Below, piece after piece: positions 15,586 through 23,542 of a stretch of DNA of 64,000 bases. The notes below the pieces were generated by a model, which saw only the letters and a list, made by a program, of their open reading frames with translations, did no database searches and had not been told where the DNA came from. A program made the translations under genes and the position numbers. The stretch lies in the NCBI GenBank assembly GCA_964645405.1, contig CAZYCA010000037.1, forward strand, positions 11,222-75,221. The letters are read 5' to 3'. The DNA is from JAMWDF01 sp964645405. GTDB taxonomy: Bacteria > Ratteibacteria > UBA8468 > B48-G9 > DSTR01. Position 1 is the first letter of the stretch. Each line of letters begins with the position of its first letter.

Positions 15586-16947
15586 TTATGAAAGGCGTCT
15601 GGTAAGGAATTCTACCAGTGATTGATAATCACTGGTAATGGTTTCGTACTCTTCCTTCTTCCATTCCAGGTCAGCAAGACTTTCCGGCAAAACCGGCTCC
15701 ACACCTGAAAGCTCTTTTATCTTCTCAGGAAACTTAGCCGGGTGAGCTGTCTCCAGCACTACTACCGGGCCTGCTACATCTGCTTTCCAGGCTGCCCGAA
15801 AAGCCACTGCCCCATGCGGTTCCAGCAACAAACCATATTTTTTATAAATGGAGACTATAGTCTGGTCCACTTCCTCCTCACTGATGGAGAAAGAAATAAA
15901 ATCCTGGCGCATGCGCTCCATATCCGGACTTACCTTAAGATACCCCCTTTGAATTATCCGTCCGTTTTCATCTCTCTCATCAGTCAGCCAGCCGCCATAC
16001 CAGTCCACCAGCCGTGCCAGGTTACTGGGATGTCCGACATTCATTGCGTTTGAGGAACACTGCCGCGAAGGAATTACAGGCTGGTATTGACCACTCTGTA
16101 AGAAACGAGGGAATTCGTCGTTTTCGTTTACCGCCACAATAAACTTTCTTACCGGTAACCCCATCAGCCTGGCTAACACTCCCCCGCAGAGATTTCCAAA
16201 GTTCCCACAGGGCACAGAAAAAACAATACCGTCTCCAGCCAGCCGCGACCAGGCATAGCAGTAATAAACAGCCTGGGGTAAAAGCCGGCCGAAATTGATG
16301 GAATTTGCTGATGTCAGATTCAGCCAGGATAAATTCTTGTCATTAAAGGCCTGTTTCACTAAAGCCTGGCAATCATCAAATTTTCCCTTCACCGCCACTG
16401 CGATAATATTATTGCCAGGGGTAGTCATCTGTAACCTCTGTCTTCTGGTCACCTCCCTTTCAGGGAAAAGTATCACTACTCTGATACCCTCCAGTCCAAG
16501 GAAGGCACTGGCTACAGCTCCCCCGGTATCCCCGGATGTAGCCACCAGAACTGTTAGCTGTTTCTTTTCCTTCCTGGCAAAGTACTCCATCAGTCTGGCC
16601 ATCATCCTGGCAGCAAAATCCTTGAAAGAAGCTGTTGGTCCACGGTCCAGCCTCATGAGGTAAAATCCTTCTTCCACTTTTTCCAGAGGTATCTCAAAAT
16701 TATAAACCCTGGCAGCAATGCTTCTTAAGACATCCTTTTCTATTTCTTTGATAAATTTTTCCAGGACGACTGTCGCTATTTCCGGGTAAGAAGCTTGCAA
16801 AAAAGATGTCAGTTCTTCTCTGGTAAACCTGGGGATTTCTACCGGCACATAAAGTCCATAGTCTGGAGCCTGACCTGCCAGTAAAGCTTCCTGAAAAGTA
16901 ACCAGAGGCGCCCTGCGGTTTGTACTACGAAAAAAAATTTTGCCCAT
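15586..16947 (-). CDS. thrC: threonine synthase
   Basis: A 453-residue protein counted from ATG 16947; a TTG at 16965 would add 6 residues but overlaps the upstream stop, while AGGA precedes the ATG. It has the fold-type II pyridoxal phosphate motif GPTASFKDFAARMMARLM with the Schiff-base lysine, LVATSGDTGGAVASAF, and SANSINFGRLLPQ, all typical of the long (ThrC class I) threonine synthases. It converts O-phosphohomoserine to threonine. It follows the TIM-barrel gene and precedes the apgM-like gene by 3 bases within one operon. The substrate would come from a homoserine kinase that may be the apgM-like neighbour. Confidence 0.93.
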   Translation of the reverse strand: MGKIFFRSTNRRAPLVTFQEALLAGQAPDYGLYVPVEIPRFTREELTSFLQASYPEIATVVLEKFIKEIEKDVLRSIAARVYNFEIPLEKVEEGFYLMRLDRGPTASFKDFAARMMARLMEYFARKEKKQLTVLVATSGDTGGAVASAFLGLEGIRVVILFPEREVTRRQRLQMTTPGNNIIAVAVKGKFDDCQALVKQAFNDKNLSWLNLTSANSINFGRLLPQAVYYCYAWSRLAGDGIVFSVPCGNFGNLCGGVLARLMGLPVRKFIVAVNENDEFPRFLQSGQYQPVIPSRQCSSNAMNVGHPSNLARLVDWYGGWLTDERDENGRIIQRGYLKVSPDMERMRQDFISFSISEEEVDQTIVSIYKKYGLLLEPHGAVAFRAAWKADVAGPVVVLETAHPAKFPEKIKELSGVEPVLPESLADLEWKKEEYETITSDYQSLVEFLTRRLS

Positions 16948-16954
16948 AACTTTC

Positions 16955-17773
16955 CTATCTGCCAATCTTTTCCAGCACCTTCTTTAAAACAGCAATGTCC
17001 TGTCTCAGTTTAGATTCCGAATCACGTTTATCCAGAGCTTCCAGGGAGAGGAACCCTTTGTAACCTGCTTCCTTGAGGGCACGCAGGGTTACTTCCCAGT
17101 CAATATCTCCCTCGTCTAACTTCCCAAAAACAAGGCTGTATCTGCGACCAGCAGGAATGCTGCCACCTTCTTCTACCGGCCGGGCTGCTTTCACATGTAC
17201 ATGTGCCAGGTACTCACCCAGGACACTGACTGCATACTCTGGACGGGTATACCCTTCATAAAGAGAGTTTCCGGGGTCATAAATCACCCCCACGCAGTCA
17301 GAGGGCAAGCCTTCCACTGCCTGCCGGCAGGCATCAGGTGTACAGCAGACAGCATAGTGATGTTGTTCAATAACAAACTGGACACTGTATTGTTTCGCCA
17401 GACCTACAACATTGTCTCCCAGCCAGCAGTTTAATCTTTTCAGAAGTTCCTGGACACAGGCGCCGGGCTGGTACGCGAAACTGTGGCAACGTATCTTTTT
17501 TGCTCCAATTATTCTGGCAGCAAGGAAAAAAGGTTCTAACTCTGCCTTTGTTTCCACACATCCAAAATATGGCGCCAGACCTGCAGCTTCCAACCCGTAA
17601 TCTTTCATCAATTCCGCTATTCTACTGGCAGAATCTTTCAGGTTATTGCGGTCAACATGACCTTTTTCCTTACACCACCATTCTACACCTTCACATCCGT
17701 ATTTTCTGGCTAACTCCAGTACTTCTTGCGGGGTCTTATCTGCTGTGGAAAGAGAATAAAGACTGATTTTCAT
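16955..17773 (-). CDS. sugar phosphate isomerase/epimerase (xylose isomerase-like TIM barrel)
   Basis: A 272-residue protein of the xylose isomerase-like TIM barrel (AP endonuclease family 2) group. Recognisable pieces are KYGCEGVEWWCKEKGH, VIEQHHYAVCCTPDACRQ, GVIYDPGNSLYEGY, AHVHVKAARP and GFLSLEAL, which provide the Glu, Asp and His metal ligands of this fold. The substrate cannot be told from sequence. The ATG overlaps the cstA stop (ATGA), and thrC starts 7 bases after its stop, so it is in the mazG-cstA-thrC-apgM operon. A role with a carbon compound taken up by CstA is possible but speculative. Confidence 0.82.
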   Translation of the reverse strand: MKISLYSLSTADKTPQEVLELARKYGCEGVEWWCKEKGHVDRNNLKDSASRIAELMKDYGLEAAGLAPYFGCVETKAELEPFFLAARIIGAKKIRCHSFAYQPGACVQELLKRLNCWLGDNVVGLAKQYSVQFVIEQHHYAVCCTPDACRQAVEGLPSDCVGVIYDPGNSLYEGYTRPEYAVSVLGEYLAHVHVKAARPVEEGGSIPAGRRYSLVFGKLDEGDIDWEVTLRALKEAGYKGFLSLEALDKRDSESKLRQDIAVLKKVLEKIGR

Positions 17774-19413
17774 TTGTTCTCCTTTTCCTTTCTCCGTGTA
17801 ATTATCAGGCGCACTGCTTCCATCAGCACAAACAGAGAAAGCAGAACCAGCCCGAGAGAAACATTCCCGAGAAAATAATTTTTCTTCTGGTAAAACTGGC
17901 CTGCCTGCCAGAGTAAAGCCCAGATGGTGGTGATAAACATCAAAATAGAGGGCACAAGAACGGCCGCAGAGTTTCTATTAGATAGCAGAAGATAACAGCC
18001 ACAAACCAGAAGCACAATGGCAGCCACCAGCTGGTTGGAAGCACCAAAAACAGGCCAGAGTTTCTGCCAGTTGCCAAAAGCAAGGTAGCCGGTGCAAACC
18101 AGAACCAGGAAGGTGGAAAAGTATCTGTTCCGCAGCAGCCTGATTCCACAGCCGTAACCAAAAAGTTCTTGTGTAATATACCGGGCAATCCTGGTGGCTG
18201 TATCCAGAGTGGTGAGAACAAATCCGTTAATCATAACAATAGCCAGAAAAGTCCCGGCCTGGCTACCTATCACCCGGGCAACTATCTGGCCATATCCCAG
18301 TCCAAAAGTCCTGATAGGCTCTCCGTTTTTCATTAATTCTGGATAATTCAGACTGGAACCAGGAGTATCCCAGCTAAGACCTGCTGCCACGCATACCAGA
18401 GCCAGAAATGCTAAAGCGCCCTCGGTTAACATTCCACCATAGGCTATTTTTTTTGCCTCTTTTTCGTTTGCCAGCTGTTTGGAAGTAGTACCGGAAGAGA
18501 CAAGAGAATGAAAACCACTGATTGCCCCGCAGGCAATAATCACCAGCAACATTGGCCAGAGATTCCCCTGAGAAGAATGGAAACTCAGATAAAAAGGAGA
18601 TTGAAAAACCGGCCGCAGGGTTAAAATTCCAAGATAGCCAACAGCCATTCCTGCAAAAAGAACGAAGGAGGAAAGATAATCCCTCGGCTGTAACAGGAAT
18701 TGGACTGGCAGAACCGACGCTACCCCGGCATAAACAAGTAAGATAATAGTCCAGATGGTAACAGCATGCTGAGCAGGAATTTTTATCGGTAGATGATACC
18801 CAAGGATAAAAACAATAACCATCAGAATCAAACTCAACAAGGTGGTCACTCTCTGACTTAACCCGGCTCTGTAAACCAGCAGTCCAAAGAAAACAGCAAT
18901 AAAAATAAGAGAAAAGGTAGGCACCACAATCTGTGGTTCAGAAATTAAAGTTTTGGCGGTGATGGCTGCAAACACTGCTACCACAAGAACCAGGGTAATC
19001 CACAAAAAAAGAGAAAAAACTATCTGCGCGCGCCTGCCGAGAACACTGGCGGTCACATCTCCTACCGAAGTACCCTGGTGCCGCAGACTTACCATTAAAG
19101 AGGAAAAATCATGAACCCCACCGAGAAAAACACAACCTAAAACAATCCAGGCTAAAGCCGGACCCCATCCCCAGAAAACGCCAGCAATAACTGGACCAAG
19201 AATTGGACCGGCACCGGCAATGGAAGCAAAATGGTGGCCAAAAAGGATTGTCCAGTTTTTGGCTGGCACATAATCAACTCCATCAGTTTTTTCCACTGCA
19301 GGTGTTTTTTTTTGCGAATCAACCTGCCACAGACGCTCCAGTAAGCGGCCATAAAAATGGTAAGCCAGGAAAAAACTTCCCAGAACCAGACCGGTTACGG
19401 AAAGTACACTCAT
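17770..19413 (-). CDS. cstA: carbon starvation protein A-type transporter
   Basis: A 547-residue polytopic membrane protein with many hydrophobic segments. The CstA signature parts are FGHHFASIAGAGPILGPVIA near residue 58, HQGTSVGDVTASVLGRRAQI, SGFHSLVSSGTTSKQLANE and a long C-terminal run of membrane helices. CstA proteins take up peptides or pyruvate and are often induced by carbon limitation. It starts 9 bases after the mazG-like stop with a GAGGGGAAG ribosome site, and its stop overlaps the next ATG. The length is somewhat shorter than E. coli CstA (about 700), in line with the shorter CstA form found in many anaerobes. Confidence 0.92.
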   Translation of the reverse strand: MSVLSVTGLVLGSFFLAYHFYGRLLERLWQVDSQKKTPAVEKTDGVDYVPAKNWTILFGHHFASIAGAGPILGPVIAGVFWGWGPALAWIVLGCVFLGGVHDFSSLMVSLRHQGTSVGDVTASVLGRRAQIVFSLFLWITLVLVVAVFAAITAKTLISEPQIVVPTFSLIFIAVFFGLLVYRAGLSQRVTTLLSLILMVIVFILGYHLPIKIPAQHAVTIWTIILLVYAGVASVLPVQFLLQPRDYLSSFVLFAGMAVGYLGILTLRPVFQSPFYLSFHSSQGNLWPMLLVIIACGAISGFHSLVSSGTTSKQLANEKEAKKIAYGGMLTEGALAFLALVCVAAGLSWDTPGSSLNYPELMKNGEPIRTFGLGYGQIVARVIGSQAGTFLAIVMINGFVLTTLDTATRIARYITQELFGYGCGIRLLRNRYFSTFLVLVCTGYLAFGNWQKLWPVFGASNQLVAAIVLLVCGCYLLLSNRNSAAVLVPSILMFITTIWALLWQAGQFYQKKNYFLGNVSLGLVLLSLFVLMEAVRLIITRRKEKENK

Positions 19414-19422
19414 TTCTTCCCC

Positions 19423-19803
19423 TCAGTAAAGTGGACGATACTTTTCCGAGCGGCAGCGAAACTTTCTTACGGGATACCTTTTTTGCAACAGTCTCAGTTT
19501 ACTTTTAACCGCCTGAGTGATATCAACACAGTATAAATCAGCAAAGTTGAGAAGCAGGATAAACAAATCAGCTATCTCCCGGGTAACCGCTTTCTTACTT
19601 TTCCCCTGACGCAGGTACTGGCGTGTCTGGTCCGGAGACTTCCACAAAAAATGCTCTAAAAGTTCCGCGGCTTCAATAGCTATAGCTTCACCCAGGTCCT
19701 TGGGACTATGAAACATCTCCCAGTCTCTTGCCTTCACAAAACTGGCAATTTCCCTCTTCAGATTCTCCACAGTTGTCCGGGAATCATCAGGAGAGGCTTT
19801 CAT
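19423..19803 (-). CDS. MazG-like nucleotide pyrophosphohydrolase
   Basis: A 126-residue all-alpha NTP pyrophosphohydrolase of the MazG/RS21-C6 (dCTPase) type. It contains KARDWEMFHSPKDLGEAIAIE, the metal-binding EAAELLEHFLW and EIADLFILLLNFADLYCVD, which provide the two ExxE/ExxD ligand sets. Such enzymes hydrolyse noncanonical or surplus (d)NTPs. It is the first gene of the operon running to apgM. A good extended -10 box ends 7 bases before the ATG and no ribosome site lies between, so translation is probably from a leaderless end. A metabolic link with the rest of the operon is not obvious. Confidence 0.86.
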   Translation of the reverse strand: MKASPDDSRTTVENLKREIASFVKARDWEMFHSPKDLGEAIAIEAAELLEHFLWKSPDQTRQYLRQGKSKKAVTREIADLFILLLNFADLYCVDITQAVKSKLRLLQKRYPVRKFRCRSEKYRPLY

Positions 19804-19810
19804 AGCCAGA

Positions 19811-19819
19811 ATTATAGCA
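19811..19819 (-). promoter_or_regulatory. extended -10 promoter of the mazG-cstA operon
   Basis: Minus-strand TGC-TATAAT (19819-19811) is a perfect extended -10 element. The ATG at 19803 lies 7 bases downstream. The -35 region has only TTGGTT, which is weak, as is usual with extended -10 promoters. Confidence 0.6.
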
Positions 19820-19844
19820 AAACTTTAGCCAGCAACCAAGTTTT

Positions 19845-21854
19845 TCACTTCTTACTTTCCCGGTAGCTTCTAAAACGAATGCCGGTTAAACCTTTAGCCT
19901 TGATTAGCCCGGGTAAATGTTTTTCCGGAACGGACTTCATTGCTATATCCCACGGGTCAATAAGAAGAAGTTTCTCCTCAAGGTAGTGGTAACAATCAGG
20001 CAAGTCCAGGTAAAGGAGAACCTTCCTCAAAAAGCTGGCACTCGGCCAACCAACTACCTGGCTCTGCGTCCAGGAAAGGAAATCAAGCGGTGCGTTAATC
20101 AGAGTCAGCTTTTCCACCGCAGGATGCAACAGACTGGCAAAGACAGCCAGAATACTACCCTGACCACGACCGGAAAGCATTATCTGTCTGGCACCAAGAA
20201 AGGCAAAAAGGTCCAGCGTACGCAAAACATCATATACCCTCCGGCCAAGGTAGCTTTCACCCAGAAGCAGACCATAGCCGTGACACATATAATCCATTCC
20301 ATACGGATGGAAGACATCTTCCCAGCTATCAGGCATTAATTCTCCTAATCCGCGCACATCAAGAAGGTAAAGTGGACGAAGAGATTTCAGGTATCTGGAG
20401 TAAATTCTATGCTTCAATTCTTCTGCTGCCCCAAAGTGGGGAAGATGCAGATAAATTTTCTCCTCTACATCCAGAGTAACAGCTTTCTCCGGGGCAACTG
20501 TGGCTTTGTAAAGAATTGCTCTCACATTTCTTTCTGTTTCCACAGCATACCTGGAAACCAGATTTTTCCCTATCTTTTGTGGCCTCAGGTTGCGGTAATG
20601 AGCAGCTCCCTTTTCCTCAGGCAGGCACAAAAGTCCCCTCAGCACAGAAAGCATCTCTTCCCTGGAGAGGGATTTCCGGCAGGCAGCAATCTTTTCTGCT
20701 TTTTCTCTGATGAGTTCTGTAATCGGCCTGGAACCCATCAGATTTACCTGACCGGCTGCTGTAGCCCATAACTTCTCTGGCTTGCGCACCTGTATTCTTG
20801 CTTTTCCCGGCTCTGGCAATCCAGCGTGACGGGCAAAGAAAGAAACCATAGCCTGCTGATTCTCCGGATAGTAACCGTGAGGATGGTTACCGATAAAAAG
20901 CTTTACTTTTTCTCCTGCCTCATAAATTTCGTAAAATCTTTTTATCTCGGCAAAGGTTTCAGCCAGACCGCGACGGTCAAAATAGTCATATTTTTGCCCC
21001 AGTAATAACACCGGATGAGGCGCTCTGGCAAGGAAAAAATCTGCCATCTCCAGACCAGAACCGATAACACCTGGAGGATATTGCTCTGCATCAGCAGGCA
21101 GTTCATTCTCCAGATTAGCAAGAAAGGTAGTAACAAAACAACTTGGTGCCGCCATCTTGAACCTTTCCTCCAGAGGCCATAACCAGGTTGTCATCGTCCC
21201 GCCACCAGAGTTTCCGGTGATACCCAGCCGGGAAGAATCCACCTCCGGACGGCTTACCAGGTAATCCAGAGCTCTGATACCATCCCACGCTCGCCAGGCA
21301 CCAAAAAACTCACCTATCAGTTCCAGTTGCTTACCCATCATATTATGGCCAAAGCATAAACCAGTACGGGTAGGTTCCTTTTCTGGCAGAGAAAGATATT
21401 GATTTCTTTCTCCCTGGTGCCAGGGGTCATAAATCAGAACCGCAAATCCTGCCTGAACCAGACGCTGGCAGAACTGCTGGTAACGTGGTTCAGCTTTCCC
21501 GTCCTTAGAATGGCCGCAGCAACCAAGAATCCCTGGTACCGGTTCCTTAATCTTTGCGGGAAGATATAAATTGGCACTCACCAGACACCCTGGCCTGCTT
21601 TCCAAAAGAATTTTTTCTACAGTATAGTCTCTGGCTTTAAGCACTCCGGTAACCCTGGCATTCAAGTCTGTTTTCTCAGGCCAGGGCTGAAACGCTTCCC
21701 GGATAATGCGGCTAACATGCTGCCGGTATTGCTCTGCTTCTTCTCGGCTACGGATGGTTCTTAATCGTTCTGCTCTTTTCTGCCTGATTTCCTTAACTTT
21801 CTCCACATAATAATCCAGAACCATATGCCCGTAACCCTTTCTTAAAATGCCCAT
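19845..21854 (-). CDS. double alpha/beta hydrolase (acetylxylan esterase-like)
   Basis: A 669-residue protein from ATG 21854, which has an AGGGGGA ribosome site; a TTG at 21875 lies 7 codons earlier. The first half matches the acetylxylan esterase/dienelactone hydrolase group: PGILGCCGHSKDGK, VLIYDPWHQGERNQY, the nucleophile elbow GITGNSGGG, an acid in LLGQKYDYFDRRG and the histidine in GNHPHGYY. The second half has another hydrolase-like core (LYLLDVRGLGELMP, then SGRGQGSILAVFASL), but its elbow is G-R-G-Q-G with no serine, so it appears inactive. No signal peptide is seen. The substrate is unknown; sugar ester cleavage is plausible. It lies upstream of the mazG promoter on the same strand. 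Confidence 0.8.
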   Translation of the reverse strand: MGILRKGYGHMVLDYYVEKVKEIRQKRAERLRTIRSREEAEQYRQHVSRIIREAFQPWPEKTDLNARVTGVLKARDYTVEKILLESRPGCLVSANLYLPAKIKEPVPGILGCCGHSKDGKAEPRYQQFCQRLVQAGFAVLIYDPWHQGERNQYLSLPEKEPTRTGLCFGHNMMGKQLELIGEFFGAWRAWDGIRALDYLVSRPEVDSSRLGITGNSGGGTMTTWLWPLEERFKMAAPSCFVTTFLANLENELPADAEQYPPGVIGSGLEMADFFLARAPHPVLLLGQKYDYFDRRGLAETFAEIKRFYEIYEAGEKVKLFIGNHPHGYYPENQQAMVSFFARHAGLPEPGKARIQVRKPEKLWATAAGQVNLMGSRPITELIREKAEKIAACRKSLSREEMLSVLRGLLCLPEEKGAAHYRNLRPQKIGKNLVSRYAVETERNVRAILYKATVAPEKAVTLDVEEKIYLHLPHFGAAEELKHRIYSRYLKSLRPLYLLDVRGLGELMPDSWEDVFHPYGMDYMCHGYGLLLGESYLGRRVYDVLRTLDLFAFLGARQIMLSGRGQGSILAVFASLLHPAVEKLTLINAPLDFLSWTQSQVVGWPSASFLRKVLLYLDLPDCYHYLEEKLLLIDPWDIAMKSVPEKHLPGLIKAKGLTGIRFRSYRESKK

Positions 21855-21903
21855 TTTTTCCCCCTGTCCTGTCAAGGATTCTGGTTTCTCTCTTTTTCTA
21901 TGT

Positions 21904-21909
21904 TATAAT
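21904..21909 (+). promoter_or_regulatory. -10 element of the auxin-efflux-type carrier gene
   Basis: A perfect TATAAT lies 9 bases before the ATG at 21919, and no ribosome site intervenes, so the transcript would have almost no leader. A convincing -35 box was not found. Confidence 0.45.
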
Positions 21910-21918
21910 CATCTGCCA

Positions 21919-22875
21919 ATGTTTCTCCGACTTTTCCTGCGTATTCTGAGCATTTTTTTGATGATTTCTGCTGGTGCCCTGGCCAGAAGGCTCAATTTTA
22001 CCACTCCTGAGACTTCACAGCGGCTGGCCAGACTTACAGTCTGCTTTTTTTATCCTGCCTTAATTTTCTCCGCTATTTTTACCAGCTATACCTGGCCGCA
22101 GTTAGTGGCCAACTGGGTTTTACCGGCTGGCGCACTGATGATTATGACAGCTGGCTATATCATAGGCCTTCTTTTCTCTTCTCTCCTCACCTTTGAAAAC
22201 CAGAGACAGAAAAACAGTTTTCGTTTCCAGTGTACCATTAACAATTATTCTTTTCTACCATTACCAGTAGCTGTGATGCTCTGGGGCAAGCACGGTATGG
22301 CACAGTTACTTTTTTCTACCCTTGGTTCTGAGATAGCTGTCTGGACGTTAGGAATTCTTGCTCTCACCGGTAACCGTTTCCGGAGGGAGAATATACGCTT
22401 ACTCTTTAACCCCCCTTTAGTAGCACTTCTTTCAGCAGTACTGGCAGTAGCAGTTAAAAATATTCCTTTTCTCCAGCCACTGGGCGAAGATAATTTTTTT
22501 CGCCAGGCAGGAAATTCTCTCCTGACTGTGCTACAAATGTTTGGCCAGGCTACTGTTCCACTTTCCATGTTTGTTGCCGGTAGCCGCATGGCTGACTTAA
22601 AATCAGGACACCTTTACACCGGAACTCAACTTTATGTCATTATCCTGAGACTTGTTGCCATACCAGCTATCAGTATCGCCTTGCTGTTATATTTTCCGAT
22701 AGATTCTGCCACCCGCCTGACACTGGTGCTTCTGGCCACCATGCCTTCAGCTATCGCCAGTGTGGCTTTGAGTGAAATCTTTGAAGCAGATGCTCAGTTT
22801 GCCGCTTCCAGTGTTTTGCTGACACATCTTTTTTCTCTGCTTACCATACCAGGATGGCTGGCTTTTCTTATCTGA
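21919..22875 (+). CDS. AEC-family (auxin efflux carrier-like) permease
   Basis: A 318-residue membrane protein from ATG 21919; the frame is open further upstream but the residues before this ATG are not membrane-like. It has about ten hydrophobic segments in two halves, with MISAGALARRL near the start, ARLTVCFFYPALIFSAIF, the middle loop, and SALLSAVLAVAVKNI-like and TMPSAIASVALSEIF segments, a layout typical of AEC transporters such as malate or auxin-type carriers. The substrate cannot be inferred. It is divergent from the large hydrolase, and its stop overlaps the PPC/DUF296 gene on the other strand by 8 bases. Confidence 0.82.
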   Translation: MFLRLFLRILSIFLMISAGALARRLNFTTPETSQRLARLTVCFFYPALIFSAIFTSYTWPQLVANWVLPAGALMIMTAGYIIGLLFSSLLTFENQRQKNSFRFQCTINNYSFLPLPVAVMLWGKHGMAQLLFSTLGSEIAVWTLGILALTGNRFRRENIRLLFNPPLVALLSAVLAVAVKNIPFLQPLGEDNFFRQAGNSLLTVLQMFGQATVPLSMFVAGSRMADLKSGHLYTGTQLYVIILRLVAIPAISIALLLYFPIDSATRLTLVLLATMPSAIASVALSEIFEADAQFAASSVLLTHLFSLLTIPGWLAFLI

Positions 22876-23314
22876 CCGTGAGCAAATCAAATCCAGTTTT
22901 TTTATCTCTCACACGTCTGGCATTGCTTCCTGTAATCTCCAGAAGCACCAGTTCTCCTACCTGCCAGGTTTCTACCCCTGGCCTGAGGCAGCCGGTGTGG
23001 CTTTTGCCTTCCCGACCAGCGGAACCATGAAGATGAAGATGCGGTTTTTTATCCTGGCCAGGGAAAATCATCCCTAAGGCTAAAACTTCATGAACACCGA
23101 AAAGCTCAAAAAATAAAGGCTCTACCGGTCTTTCCCTTTCTTCTTTCGGACCGACCACCATTCTTCCGCCGTCCTTGAGCCCTCCTATGAGAAAACAGAG
23201 AGCACACTTTATGCGGTGACGAACAGCAAATTCTTCAATGGCAGAGGGGATTTTGTCTCCATCCTTCAGGCTGATGATAAAAACACGATTGACCTTACCC
23301 TGACTGTAGTTAAT
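22868..23314 (-). CDS. PPC/DUF296 domain protein with a probable ATT start
   Basis: The recognisable family sequence begins well before the only standard start. Reading upstream of ATG 23161 gives SQGKVNRVFIISLKDGDKI, then AIEEFAVRHRIKCALCF and LIGGLKDGGRMVVGPKEE, then HLHGSAGREGKSHTG and RPGVETWQVGELVLLEITG, a near complete PPC/DUF296 domain (about 140 residues). An in-frame TAA lies 6 codons before the first family residues, and no ATG, GTG or TTG occurs between it and 23161. AGGAGG (23325-23320) precedes ATT codons at 23317 and 23314; the second is at normal spacing. The domain occurs in DNA-binding proteins of plants and in small bacterial proteins whose role is unclear. A canonical start at 23161 would remove about a third of the domain. 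Confidence 0.7.
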   Translation of the reverse strand: MNYSQGKVNRVFIISLKDGDKIPSAIEEFAVRHRIKCALCFLIGGLKDGGRMVVGPKEERERPVEPLFFELFGVHEVLALGMIFPGQDKKPHLHLHGSAGREGKSHTGCLRPGVETWQVGELVLLEITGSNARRVRDKKTGFDLLTVR

Positions 23315-23336
23315 AATTACCTCCTGTTATGTTAGT

Positions 23337-23345
23337 ATTATACCA
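23337..23345 (-). promoter_or_regulatory. extended -10 promoter of the PPC/DUF296 gene
   Basis: Minus-strand TGG-TATAAT (23345-23337) lies 11 bases before the AGGAGG ribosome site. It supports translation starting at the ATT codons rather than at the distant ATG. Confidence 0.55.
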
Positions 23346-23542
23346 CCTGGCAAAAATTTTTCGGGAAAAACGCCTTTCCCCGGAAAAGATCTGATACCAG
23401 GGAGAAAGACAAAATCTTCTGCGGACTTTTTAACTTCAGAAATTATAGCCCGGTCACAGGTCAACTCCTGCGGTTGGAAAAAAAGACTCGTTTTTGGGAG
23501 AAACATTAACTGTAAAAGCCAGATATACCTTGCGTCGTGCAG

